This document shows, piece after piece, positions 34,489 through 45,341 of a DNA stretch of 64,000 bases. The position numbers and the translations under genes are program-made. The notes below the pieces were generated by a model, which made no database searches, was not told the DNA's origin, and was given only the letters and a program-made list of their open reading frames with translations. The stretch lies in assembly GCA_015179125.1 (NCBI GenBank), contig WHVA01000296.1:1-64000 (forward strand), in the 5' to 3' direction. Position 1 is the stretch's first letter. The number at the start of each line of letters is the position of its first letter. Source of the stretch: Gautieria morchelliformis. Taxonomy: Eukaryota; Basidiomycota; Agaricomycetes; Gomphales; Gomphaceae.

Positions 34489-34876
34489 TTACCTTTCAGT
34501 TAGTGCTATTCATGGCTTTTTAAAGGATAATCCACCTAATTTAGAAGGATACTCCACTATGGTGTCTATGGTTTATCCATTGAAAATGATTGGAGATCCA
34601 CATATAACTAATTGACCGGCCATTTATATTTTTCATGGATTATCTAGTGACTACATACATGGTGATACCATTATAATATGCCGGATCCTCCACCGGCGCT
34701 GCTGTTGGAAAACCCCTTTGCGGTTTTAAGGGATTCTCCTTCAGCCTGGCAAAAATTGATCCACCTAAGGGATCGGTGGATGAATCGGTGGATGCAACTC
34801 CGGTGGAAACTCCACCGGCCGACAATACCTGGTGGATTTTCCACCGGAGTTTGGTGGAGTCTTTTCCCGCAGTGTA
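34489..34876. other. no gene; clusters of short inverted CCGGTGGA/TCCACCGG motifs
   Basis: 34680-34860 contains five or more copies of TCCACCGG or CCGGTGGA in both orientations and could be the end of a MITE. No boundaries or target duplication were found. Confidence 0.35.
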
Positions 34877-35060
34877 CCCTTGACATCACGTCTACCATGA
34901 AGCATTCGCATTCGGCGTAGATCTCTGAGTTGTAATTGGATGCCTCTCATGCAGCAAGGGAGAATTAATAGAATTATTAATCACAAATAACGACGTGTCG
35001 ATACTTGCCGACTCTGTCAAAAGAAATTTTGCTCTAATATCGGTCCAGTGAAGTGCGGCA
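34877..35060. repeat. dispersed repeat, copy 1
   Basis: About 180 bp matches 56461-56636 in the same orientation at roughly 80% (shared GAAGCATTCGCATTCGGCGTA, in two pieces, and GACTCTGTCAAAAGAAA). On the minus strand both copies have an acceptor-like TTTCTTTTGACAG followed by AGTC.GCAAGTA, and a frame reading EIYAECECF. The 3' part also resembles 55620-55670. Probably a duplicated piece of an unknown gene. Confidence 0.6.
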
Positions 35061-35170
35061 ATCGCTGGCGAGGTTCCTCTAGGGGTGATATATGCATTTA
35101 CCAAGCTCTTCAGCACTGTTCTCGCGCGCACCGGGGATCAATCACAACGGCAGGGCACACACGCAACGCG

Positions 35171-35247
35171 TGTTGGCTTGGGCACGCTCGCCGAGGATAC
35201 AGACAGCTAACATGTCTCTATCGTCAGCGAGCGTGCCCAAGCCAACA
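35171..35247. repeat. perfect 21-bp hairpin
   Basis: TGTTGGCTTGGGCACGCTCGC (35171-35191) is exactly complementary to 35227-35247, with a 35-nt loop. No element boundaries are apparent. Confidence 0.75.
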
Positions 35248-35700
35248 GTCATATGTACTCATCGTCGGTGCGAGCCTATACCATAACGCCAAAACGCACA
35301 CGCGCTCGCAAGAATTAAGCACAACACATGCGCAACACGAAAAAAACTGAAAAGTACAAAGTATGCAGTATGCACGGCCCCACCATCCCCGTCACCCGAG
35401 GCCCATATCATCTGGGCCCAGGCCCGCCGCGCCACCTTTATGTATAGCGGCCACCCGCACCAGAGCCCGACCCCGCGTAAGCCCACCCCCTGCAAATCCG
35501 CCGTCGACACACTCGCCCCGGCATCGTCCCCACGCGCCTTCGCACAGTCGCCCCCGCCCCCGACGCCACGCCACGCCCACCCTCATCCCCGCTCCGCCAC
35601 GTGCACGTACCGCGCGTGCAGTTGCGCCGCGCGCGGCCGTCGTGCGGGGGGTGCGGTGAGAGCGCGTTGACCCGGCCCCTCTGCGGCGGCTGCGAGGCGT

Positions 35701-35773
35701 CCGGGTATGGCGGTCAAAATGCACAAATATTATTTTGCGCGCGCGCGACGAAAATGGGAACGCGCGCGCCCCT
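35701..35773 (+). repeat. GC-rich repeat shared with 42838-42912
   Basis: GGTCAAAATGCACAAA followed by ATT.TTTT, a CGCGCGCG run, GAAAATG and a second CGCGCGC run occurs here and inverted at 42838-42912, beside the MUB1-like pseudogene. It could be a terminal repeat (CAGGG(G)CGCGCG start) of a transposon. The partner end was not found at either place. Confidence 0.55.
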
Positions 35774-35850
35774 GGGTATGTGCTGACATGGGCGTCGATG
35801 GGTGGTCATAGGCCCCGGGTGACAAATACGTCAGGCCGTGCGCTTGCCAT

Positions 35851-35915
35851 GTCGGCATGACGCACGAGTTAGCCAAAGCTTGCGAGCTTTTGGCTAGGTC
35901 GTGCGTCATGCCGAC
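35851..35915. repeat. long hairpin, about 29-bp stem
   Basis: GTCGGCATGACGCACGA pairs with TCGTGCGTCATGCCGAC. After a 2-nt mismatch, TAGCCAAAGCT pairs with AGCTTTTGGCTA (one bulge), leaving a 4-nt loop. It is a compact precursor-like hairpin in non-coding sequence. Confidence 0.75.
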
Positions 35916-37500
35916 CCGCCGAGCATCTGTCATGGAACAGGCTCACATTACTTTCAATTCTGTTGTCTACAATCGCTTTGCTTCAAGATGTGCTCATGGT
36001 GCAAGATGAAATCCTATCTCTTGATAGGGTACAGAAGTGTATATGGGGATGAGTATGGAAATGGTCAGGGGAGTGCGCAGGTAAGGAAGGGACACAGGAA
36101 TACCTGAGATGCATTACGCTTGAGATCAGTACGCAAGTGGATATGAGAGTACTGAGGTACCTACATGCGGCCGGTGCAGAATTGGATACCGACATGCTTA
36201 TCTGAGTATGATGAGTAACAATTGAATCCACGTAGCCTGTGTATTTAGCTCTCCTCAGATAAGCGGTCAAACAGCATCGAACAAGGTGGAAGGCCTATCG
36301 GGATCGTTACATCAGTATTTCATAGTAAAATACTGAGAAGTTAAGGGCAAAATGGTTACCGTCTCTGAATTTATCATCTGTCACAAATTCAGCCAAATTA
36401 GGGTGAAAATTGGTTGTCGCTGGGGAGGGTATGTGTTGCGGAGTAGACAGGACTCCGTGTAGCTCTCCCTGGACATGGTGTCAAGCTCAGTGATCATTGA
36501 ACGCTTGCTAAGTAGCTATCAAGATTGTCAATAATTCCATAAAATATCGAGAAGCTAACTTACTAAGGGCAAGACTGGGACTGAAATGGCATCCAAGGTG
36601 AATACGGGTATACTGAAATGCTAATATGCTGAAATGTTGATGTACAGGCTGTGGATATGTCATATGTGAAACAGATCAAAGGATACGTGAGCTGCACATG
36701 TGAGATCGGTAAAGGAGGGAGCAGCTAGAGGCAACAGAAGCTATATATTTCCAGGGTCAAGAGGATAGCGAGTGTTGGTAGGGTTTTTATGACTATTCTT
36801 GTCATACATGGTCAAAGAGATGAGATGTACCCAGTGGAAAAAGGAGAATAGGGCGACATATACAAAAGGAGGAGAACGTCAGCGAATGTGCAGGAGGATG
36901 AGAACAGCCAGGGAAGACATACCTTATGGTTGTGGATGTGTGATAGATGGTGGAAGAGATGAGATGTACACAGCGGAAAATGGTGAAAAGGAGGAGAGCC
37001 AAAAATAAAATAAAAAAACGTGGCTTAACGACCCCGAGACAACAATGAGAATTCAAAGGCGATATCTCTGGCTCATGTTGACAATGAATATATGATGAGA
37101 TCATGCAGGGTAAAGAAAAAAAGTAGAATCAGATTAATAAATATCATAATCGTTGAAATCTGAACCAGGTTGTGCCTCCTTTTAGTTGGAGTCGGGGAAA
37201 CCTCACTCGTACTGGTTCTTGGTACATGGCTGGGGCGACTGCCACAGACTACTTGCTACAAAGAAGAAAAATATTATTAGTGATTATTTAAAAGGCCTAC
37301 AGTAGTAATAGAAAATGGGGAGAAAAAAGCCAGAGAGATGAGATAAAAGAGAGTAGGCGTTATTGTTGCTTTAGTTGATGGGTATAATAAAATCAGAGAG
37401 CCATGGAGAGATGAGATAGAAGAATGTGTGCGCTATGTAAGTAAAGCTGAGCGATATAAGAATGAAGTGGAGTGTGGAAGAGACGAGGCAAAGAGAGTAT
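35916..37500. other. no recognisable gene (1.6 kb)
   Basis: Moderately AT-rich; only short frames. A purine-rich stretch at 36800-37020 repeats GATGAGATGTAC twice. Nothing assignable. Confidence 0.4.
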
Positions 37501-37569
37501 GTTGTATTAGTTGATGCATATCAAAGTGAAGATGGGAGCCAGGAAGTATTTGAGTTTGTCAATGTCATT

Positions 37570-39300
37570 TGTTTATGCGGGTAGTGCAGGCAGCACAGCA
37601 TCTGTAGCCAGTGTGGGTGGCGCAAGGGCGACGGGAAGTGTGGGCAGACCGGGTGGTACAGGAAGTGCAGGTGGTGCAAGTGGGGCAGGTGGTGCTGCGG
37701 GAGGGAGGAACTCAAGTGGGACGGCCTGTGGAGTTATAAAAGACCACGGGGTCTGTGATATGTGACGCAGAGCACCGAAACCACTGTAAAGTTCATCCAT
37801 TTTTTTCATGGACGCATCACAACTCTCTTCTAAGTTTGCAAGGGAGAGTCGAGGCTCGGATGGTGTAGGAAGTTTGGCTGGAGAGCCGGGCTCACTATCT
37901 GAACTGATAATGTATATATTTGTATCGGCACCTGCTGCTGCTGGTTTGTGAGAACATAAAGCACAGTAAAAAGATTTGGACTCACCTGACATCGGTGCAG
38001 CCAAGGATGGGAATGCGGCATCAGCATCGAATGTCTCTGGCCATTCAATGTCATACTTGTCATCTGCTGAGGCGGTTGCCTTTGATGAGATACTAGATTC
38101 AGGTACGGACAGCTTCTGCCGCTTTTTAGACCGAGTGTAATACCTGGTCTCAGGGTCAGAATCAGAGTCTGTATATAGATTAGTTTATGGCATCATATGG
38201 AGTTATATATAGATAAAAGAAACCCACCCGATGCTTGTTGTTTCCTCTTTCCTTTCCCCTTCGAAGTGCTACCTTTACGCCTGCCATCGTTACCCAGGAG
38301 CTGGAGTGTTTCCTCTAGCGGGACCTGAGACACTAAAAGAAAAAAAAACAGTAAGTAGATGTCTAATCAGTATCAGATAAAGAAACATACCAATATAGAG
38401 TTTGCTATCTTGCCACCCCTTACTTTTGCCACCTTTAGCGTCCTTGAAGTCGATGCCATCAGGCAGCTCGCGATGTAGCTCAAGGTGGGATCGGTTTGCC
38501 TTGCATAAACGCCAGGTGTATGCCTCAGGATCATCGGCATCCATCTGTGTATCTAAATGGTCAAAAGCAATTGGTAATATCATTCTAAGCCATTCATCTA
38601 GTTTCCGGGTAGACCAATTGCTTCCAGATTCCAGGTCTCCAGCCTGGGCTCCATATCGTGCAAAGCCAAGCTTAACGAGCTGTTCAACTCGCTGAAGGCT
38701 CGGTTCACTGTCATCATTAAGATTGCCATCTGCCTGCCATATTTTTATAGGTCAGCCATCTATATTTACAACAGAATATTGACTTACATCCAAGCCTTCT
38801 GGAATGAGCGTGACCAGTCGTAGAGAGTCGGTCAGTTGCTTCTGTGGCTTCTTTCCTTTACGTGTGACCTATTACCATTGCCTTATAATTATCTCAGTGG
38901 TCAACTCAAAAGTAAGTAACTTACCTTCTTGTTACCAGTCGGCTCACTATCACGGTCTTTAGCACGTTTGAAGCCAGAGATCGCCTCATCCCGTGCCTGA
39001 TCCTCTATTAGCCTCTTCCTCTTTTCCGACTGGCGCGAACTGCCAATGGCGGCAGCCTGGATTGTATAGGAAGAAAGTATGTCATTCATACTTTGTGTTA
39101 AACCAGTTGTTGATTCCCCCAATTGACTTGAACCTTGGGGATGTGTTCGACTGGTGCCACGATACCGAATGTCGGCACCCATCGCACATGTTACCTTCAT
39201 CTGCAGTGAGGTTGGCCCTAGGGACAAAGTGAGGGCAATTGCAAACATCTCCATTTGGAACGGAATGGAGACATTGTAGTGACATTAGGTGGAATAACAA
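37570..39300 (-). CDS. accessory zinc-binding protein of the integrase-core transposon
   Basis: Reading from 39300 downward in several exons: an N-terminal Cys/His cluster (CNCPHFVPRA ... MCDGCRHSVSWH), a helical region with nuclear-type basic runs (SEKRKRLIEDQ, GFKRAKDRD), a conserved-looking middle (RLVTLIPEGLD, SNWSTRKLDEWLRM, DAKGGKSKGWQDSKLY), a Lys/Ser-rich linker (KGSTSKGKGKRKQQ), RYYTRSKKRQK, and a Ser/Pro-rich C-terminus with an Ala/Pro repeat tail (about 37570-37740). Introns with GT/AG ends separate the blocks. It lies just downstream of the transposase on the same strand. I recall similar Cys/His-plus-helical proteins in Agaricomycetes but cannot name the family; a DNA-binding or accessory role is inferred. 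Confidence 0.5.
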
Positions 39301-39389
39301 AGAAAGAGAGGATGCAAACTATCGCTTTTTCGCTTGACTTATTGTGGCGGCACAGAAAAATAATAATTAATTGATTTTATTCATTGAAA

Positions 39390-41502
39390 CTGTAGCTACT
39401 GGTTCTCCTCCAAACGAAAGATAAAGCTCTGCATTGCATGCAAAGCCTGGAACCATGTGATTGCATGGGGTAACCAGACGGGAACTGGCAGTTCAACCAT
39501 GAACTGTCGCACACGTCTTCCCACCTGTATGGTCTCATAAGTTTGATAGCCGCCATCATCCCACTCCATACTAAGCACACCATAACCTTCGGGAACAATA
39601 CCTGCTGTGCGAATTTCTTCCAGGGCTGCAAAAAATAATCCTTCCACCTGGGAGTTTGCGAACAGTGACTGAGATCGTGGAACTCTGATTGCCGGATGGT
39701 TGATGTTTGCATGCACATTTTGTGTGATTTCTTCATGCAGTGGATGGTGAGTCTCACTTCCTGTACCTGCTTCATCCTCTCTCTCATCATCGGCCTCGCA
39801 ACTTTCTGCATCAGTTGGCTCATCAGTCGCACTGTGGACTTCAGACTCGGACTCGGACTCTTCCTCATCACTAGGGTGGCCTGCTCCAGTCTGATGAGAT
39901 CTACGCTGCACAATCGGACCATCGGCTGCATAGTACCGCTGAAGGATATCTGGGTGGACTTCATTGTGCTCTGATACCACCTTGCCGTGTGTTGTTTCAC
40001 TGACAAATCGCATATCCTACATACATATCAGTAGAGTAATGAAGGTGAATATGAACTGACTCACAATAGGACTACGGTTGTTCATTGTCGATATGGGATG
40101 AGCATTCCATTCAGCCTTGAATGCATCACAGTCAGCGTTGATGGGGTCTAGAAACAGCACTTGAAGCAGCCATAGATGGTTGGGGTTGTGGCGATTGAGG
40201 CGATGAAGCTTCTCAAGACGTATAAAAAAACCTCTCCAGCACCGAGCGAACTGTGTGGCCACTTCGACCCACAGCCGTTCAATTCTTGTGTTATGAGTTG
40301 ACCTTGGTTAATTTAGTAAAATAGGAGTGTAGTAAATAGAGCAACTTACGACCCCCATAAGTATGAGCCACAATGAGGGCCTTTGTGCATGATCATCCCT
40401 GTTGCTACATCAAGGTTCTCGCCGCCTCGATCGCCACGAACACGTGATGGACAACCATGTTCAGTGATTGAGTCCAGAAACAAATTAAGTACAGTTGATG
40501 CTCAGTTGTTTGTGCTTGCACGGAGTGCCGTTATCTATATGGACAGTAAGCATGATGCAGACATGCAGATATCGTGCTTACCATATGATCATGCCCATCG
40601 ATTGCCCCATGAATGACAAATCCCCACAGAATCAACTTGTGCATCCCATCCATGTGTGATACGGCATTGGACATCTGAGAGATATAAGTACGGCGCATGA
40701 TCGTGTCGTGTCTTCGGAGAGCCTGCCCCAGACCATCTAGGTGTTTCATACTTCCACGAATACGCTCTCTCTGAATACGTAGCCCATGTTGCTGTAAGAA
40801 CCCCACAGCATAACGAAGTCCAGAGCTTGGTCGATGCTGTTTCCAGAGTGTGATCACAGAATCCAACTCATAATTAGATAGAGTTGAAAAACGATGATAC
40901 AAGCCTAGCTTGCGAAGCTTGTAACGCAGTGTGTTGCGATGGATCCCTAAGAGGCAAGCAAGAACCTTCATTTTGAGGCGATGTTTTCCTGATACAGCGT
41001 CCTGCACCCATGCTTCGTTAAGTAATTTTGTAGGGCGGCCAGGACAACCAGTGTATTCTAAGGACACTAGGGTTTCCTTTGTTGTCAATTCGGGCTCACT
41101 GTATTTACTTCATTAACTCTGTGCCTAGCAGAAAATAAAGTCGGCATACTGATTATCAGCTCCTTTTGCTGCCAGCTCCAGCTCATGCATCAGGCGTCCT
41201 AGGCAATGTGCTGATTCCTCCAGCCACCCTCTTGGCAACTCAGTGGATTCCATCTGTTCAAGAAGAGGGAATATCTTGGTTTGTAGACGTTCGATATGGT
41301 AGCGCAGGCGCAGTGGATTACCGTCATCCCGTTTGAGTACCTGCAATGAGCTAGCATAAGACTGAGCAACAATAGTATGTGCTTGCTGTATGTTGTGCCC
41401 CCAGCAACTAGGGGGCCCTGGACCTGGAAGAGTCGGAAAGGTTAGTGCCAACTCCATATGAGTGATCAGAGCTTCAACTGGGATTATTTCCAGAACCTTC
41501 AC
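39390..41502 (-). pseudogene. integrase-core (DDE) transposase with one in-frame stop
   Basis: From 41502 down: a helical N-terminal exon; then GCPGRPTKLLNEAWVQD and a helix-turn-helix (KMKVLACLLGIHRNTLRYKL); the DDE core starting HMDGMHKLILWGFVIHG and AIDGHDHMV (first Asp at about 40650); then ASTNN-stop-ASTVLNLFLDS with TGA at 40502-40504 where the family has Arg; CPSRVRGDRGGEN (second Asp, 40415-40435); HNTRIERLWVEV (Glu at about 40279); LHRLNRHNPNHLWLL and EWNAHPIS. The C-terminus (40013-39396) is acidic, then QVEGLFFAALEEIRTAGIVP. The family, known to me as integrase core domain proteins of fungi and animals, is retroviral-integrase-like. All three acidic residues are present, and apart from the TGA the gene looks intact. 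Confidence 0.75.
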
Positions 41503-41709
41503 TAGATACAGTCATCTGGTCTCCCAAGCTGCATCTCTATTACCCTTTCTGCAGCATTGATGGTTAATACAAATATAACACGCCATGCAGAATTTTATTT
41601 TGAAGATGGATCTGCAATTTTTCTGGTTTGTCTTATTTTGTTTACATTCTTTTTTTTTGCCTACTGATGTTACAATTGATAGATTGAAAACTGTCTCTAC
41701 AAGCCCCAT
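41503..41709. other. intergenic between transposon and BTB gene
   Basis: AT-rich 200 bp between divergent genes; no clear element end. Confidence 0.4.
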
Positions 41710-42558
41710 ATGACACTCCTTCGTCGAAACTCCACCGTATTCAAGGATATGTTCTCAGTACCCCCTTCCCAGAACAGCATGACTGCCACCAATTCTTGTA
41801 CTATCATTCCCAAGGATGGTCTGACCGATGAAACACCGATCCGACTTGGTTTGCCATTTACAGTGAGCAAAATGGACGCATTATTGAGGTGGTACTACCG
41901 GTAAATAGCCTCAAATTTACTATTCCAATTGTATCTTATTTTGCTTAGATTTAGCCCTGAACTTCCCACGTTATCATCTCTCATTTCAATCCTTGAACTG
42001 TCTACCTTCCTCGACATGGACATCGCACGGGCATTCACCATACAAGCCCTTGGTGCACCGAATATGGGCCTCTCCCCAGCTTACCGCCTGTCACTTGGCC
42101 TCTCATACCATGTCTCAGAGTGGATTGAACCGGCATTCAAAGATCTCATGCATACTCCAGCAAACCGAATACCCGCTGAGGATTTTGTACATCTAGGGCC
42201 TTTAGTATGCCATTTAGTGGCCTCAACACAAGCTGAAATTCGTGCCCTCCGTTTATCTATCGCATTCAACCCCCTCATACCACCGTCTCACCATCCTTCG
42301 TGCAAAAATACTGTACTCGCCTGCCAGGCAGCTTGGGAAAGTGCGTGGTGGGATGGACTTGCCCGACACTACCTACACCCCGATTATCCCTTATCACCAC
42401 GTGAAGCCCTTTCGAAACTTGAAACTACGAACATAATAGGTGTGACAACAGCATGCCAACTTCAGGCTGTGCAGATTATGAAGGATCAGGAAGTTTTCGA
42501 AAGAGAACATGAGATTTTTTCTAATGCGCTGGTAAAGCTGAAGACATTTGAGGCGTAG
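41710..42558 (+). CDS. BTB/POZ domain protein (N-terminus incomplete)
   Basis: Two exons separated by a 48-nt intron (GTAAAT at 41901, CTTAG ending at 41948). Exon 1 reads LLRRNSTVFKDMFSVP, then DETPIRLGLPFTVSKMDALLRWYY; exon 2 continues FSPELPTLSSLISILELSTFLDMDIARAFTIQAL, a typical basidiomycete BTB fold, followed by a helical C-terminal region ending LVKLKTFEA. In this large family the fold mediates dimerisation and often cullin-3 or chromatin contacts; substrates are unknown. The first BTB strand and helix (usually about 25 residues before LLRRNS, with the D/E-V-x-F-x-V motif) are not found in frame upstream, so the 5' end may be truncated. The stop codon lies inside a 45-nt hairpin. No internal stops are seen, making it one of the few intact-looking host ORFs here. 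Confidence 0.65.
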
Positions 42559-42584
42559 TTGTCAACTACTCCTCAAATGTCTTC
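42540..42584 (+). repeat. inverted repeat spanning the BTB stop codon
   Basis: GAAGACATTTGAGGCGTAGT (42540-42559) and the following sequence form a 22-bp stem with one mismatch and almost no loop, ending AAATGTCTTC at 42584. The TAG stop (42556-42558) lies in the left arm. The last codons of the gene are thus duplicated in reverse. Confidence 0.8.
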
Positions 42585-42837
42585 ACTAGGCAACAGCGGA
42601 GGTGGCACCTAGTATTTCTTGGTAGTATCCCTAAACTTAATGTGTCTCTGTCTCGACCCCCCACCCCTTCCCCGTGCCTACGCACTCATGTAATTTTTAT
42701 ATTTGTTTAATTTCGAGTTTGTCTGCGCGCGCGCGCAAGATATCTTTGACTGAAATACAAGACACAACAAAGAAGGTATCATACTTAATAATGTCTTAAA
42801 TGAGATTATACATATACAAATATATATATATATATAT
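42585..42837. other. non-coding; (GC)n and (TA)n tracts
   Basis: Includes a GCGCGCGCGC run at about 42725 and a TA microsatellite at 42820-42837. No gene. Confidence 0.5.
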
Positions 42838-42912
42838 CAGGGCGCGCGGAGGGAACATTTTCACCGCGCGCGGGAAAAAACATTTTTGTGCATTTTGACC
42901 ATCATATCCGGG
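42838..42912 (-). repeat. GC-rich repeat shared with 35701-35773
   Basis: Inverted copy of the CGCGCG / GGTCAAAATGCACAAA unit. It begins CAGGGCGCGCGG next to the TA tract, consistent with a transposon end. Confidence 0.55.
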
Positions 42913-42914
42913 CG

Positions 42915-44115
42915 CTACAGCGTGGCGGTCGCGCCCGGGGGCAGGGGCGATCCTGTGCACGACGCCGGCCGGGTGCTGCTGACGCCTACACGCCCCGTCC
43001 TCCTCGCCAGCGCGCGCGCTCCTGCGGCCCCACCGCCCCTCCCTTCCTCCTCCCTCGCACTGCACCCAAACCGATGTACCTCCGCCCACGCCCGACTCTG
43101 GCACTTCTTCCCACAATAATTCGCCTTCCTACACCTTCTACACTTCGCAAACTCCCTTGGCGCGCTCTCCCAATTCCCACATAACATATCCGCGCACTGC
43201 CGGATGCCGCCGCGCCTCAGGCCTTTCCGGCACGCGTTGCCATGATCACGCCTTCCCAGTACTGGATCTCGGGCGGGAGGAGGCGCGCGGTGTGGGGAGC
43301 ACGGCCACGTTCGGGGAGGGGCGGAAGGTGAAGCGCTCGACGAGGGAGAAGATGTTCTTGGGCTGCGTGAGCGGGATCGCCGCGCTGTCGGATGTCGTGC
43401 TGGCGGCAGCGGCACGGTTCTTCCCCTTGTCCATGAGCACCATCGTCACGCCCGCAAACGCGCTGAAAAACCTGCCGCCGCCCATTGCCTGCCCACGCCC
43501 CAGATCAGACCAGCACGCCCCCCTAGCAGGAACAGGCATGCGCGGCTAACCTGCAACGCGGGGTTGAACACCACGCGCGGCTTGTAGAACGCGTGGCGCA
43601 CGTGCGTGTACTTGCCCAGGTGCGCCAGGAGCTGCAGCGACAGCCGCATGTCCTCCTCGCGGTACGGACCCTGCTCCTCCGTGTGTGCGTGCGTATGTGT
43701 GCGCATGTGGCTGCGGGTGGGGTTGGGCGTGGTGGTGCTCTGCGCGAGCGCGGCGCGCTCGCATGCTGGTGCTGACGGGTGGTGGCGCGCATCCGGCAGC
43801 GCCACAGACGCCGCGCGCGGCGTCAGCTCCTCCCGCTCCATCGCCTCGTCCCGTCCTCCAGGTACGTATTCCACGGCGCCCCCTGCGGGTTGCGGCGCAT
43901 CCATCGCCATGTCGCCGCCTGTTCTGCTCGAGCGCGCCGAACGCGTCGTTGACGCCCACGAGCAGCAGGTTCAGGTTCGTCTCCACATCGAGCGCTGCGG
44001 CGGCGGCGTCCGTCATGATCCCAACGGCGCGTCGCTGCTGTTTCCGCTGCGCCAACCCACACTCGTCGTTGGATGTTACTGTGATTTGACGCCGCTCGCA
44101 AACCCAAAACATCAA
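42915..44115 (-). pseudogene. MUB1/samB-like MYND zinc-finger protein, degenerate
   Basis: From 44115 down: CERRQITVTSNDE and ALDVETNLNLLLVGVNDAFG; then MRLSLQLLAHLGKYTHVRHA and FYKPRVVFNPALQ (about 43690-43555); NIFSLVERFTFRPSPN (about 43360-43310); NACRKGLRRGGIRQ; and a MYND finger at 43196-43062 (CADMLCG, CRRCRKANYCGKKC, HRFGC) with all Cys/His ligands in place. By recall this order matches fungal MUB1/samB proteins, which act with a ubiquitin ligase and in morphogenesis. The pieces are in different frames, some possibly because of introns (a CTAAC/GCGCGG boundary at about 43540), but spacing is compressed and a GT-rich tract interrupts the N-terminal part, so I call it a pseudogene. Part of it recurs inside the hAT-like element at 33.4 kb. 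Confidence 0.65.
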
Positions 44116-44426
44116 CAGTGTGAAGACGGCGCCGGTGGGAAGTATAAGCCTGGCATTATCTAGAGCTGTTGATGCGACGAAGAGTAGCTGGATGGCTATG
44201 TGGATACAGTGCTTGTTGATCCATGGCGCGACGAGGTGAGGCTTCCTGCATACGCTTGGTGGGGTTACTATACAGACTCCTACCCAGCGCCCATCGGCGT
44301 TATGGCTCCTGTGTATGCATATGGGTGAAGCACGGCTAAATCCGAGGGGAATAATTCATACTCCGAAACTTTAAGTCGCTCATAACGCCTCTGGGCGACT
44401 GGCGAAAAATGTAAGCGCCGCGTGCC

Positions 44427-44819
44427 GTGTTTGCACACGGGGACGCGTCCGCGGTCAAGCCTTTAATGAGACAACAGAACCTTGGACAGGTCCTCGCAGC
44501 GCTTCATGATGCTTCAGCTACTCCCACCAACTTTATATTGGCTTTGCTCAGCTCAGCTCATGATTCCCATCAAACCGCTAAGGCCAATCTTACCAACAAT
44601 ATAACTCAGCTTTTGGATGCGTTTTCATGCGTTCCCAGTGCCGCCACAGCAGTACGCGCATGGGCGCATGAGGCATCGAGATCCATCTATATGGAACAGG
44701 TCAGGCTCTTGACAAGCGACCAGAATGGCTTCCATTTCAATGCTACAAATGCAACACTCGCGCAGATCGAACAATTTTCCGGTCAAAGCGTGAGTCGTGA
44801 ATTAATAGCTCGGGGTTGA
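44427..44819 (+). pseudogene. captured fragment, plus strand (DUF6589-type N-terminus?)
   Basis: A 130-codon frame starting inside the left terminal repeat reads QQNLGQVLAALHDASATPTN, then FILALLSSAHDS and TQLLDAFSCVPSAATAVRAW. The pattern (one helix, then T...FL.ALL) resembles the N-terminal region of basidiomycete proteins carrying DUF6589, themselves transposon-linked. The match is weak and function is unknown. Confidence 0.4.
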
Positions 44820-44870
44820 CAAGAATCAACCGATAGCTACCCTTTCGGATAGCCTTGCGAAGGCCACCAG

Positions 44871-45341
44871 TCAGTATTCAGTCCCTGAAAACACTGTTGT
44901 GAAAGCACTCACTTCAAAGGTTTGCGCCTTCGCATTAGTGTGAGTGACATTGATTGCAGGTATACCTGTCTCGCATAACGTATCTGCACTCTGCTGACCA
45001 AGGACACTGAGAGCTGTTATCAGAATTGTAATGCTGTCCTTTTCATAAATCATAGGCATCCAAAATGTCAGCGTTTCTCCCGAGCCAGTGCCTGAGATGT
45101 AAACGACATCGGATGTTTTCTTGAGCTGAGCAGCAGTTGCCTTGATTTGACCTACGCATGGCCTGAGACCAAATACTCGCGCTGTGTCGGCTCGGATCTG
45201 ATCTTGGGTGGGTATTTCAGCTGGGACCATCATCAATAACGCGGCTGCGAAGCAGGCAGCAGACGCGATGCTTGATGCGTGGTTTGGACGCGTCCCCGTG
45301 TGCAAACACGGCACGCAGCGCTTACATTTTTCGCCAGTCAC
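44871..45341 (-). pseudogene. captured RecQ-like helicase fragment
   Basis: Reading from 45240 downward: FGLRPCVGQIKATAAQLKK, then DVVYISGTGSGETLTFWMP (the Walker A motif is GTGSGET, with the essential Lys changed to Glu), ITILITALSVLGQQSADTL and GIPAINVTHTNAKAQTFE. This is the first part of a DEAD-type RecQ-like helicase domain of the sort abundant in mushroom genomes. The upstream frame is made by the terminal repeat. The DEAD box and helicase C domain are missing, so it cannot hydrolyse ATP. Confidence 0.65.
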
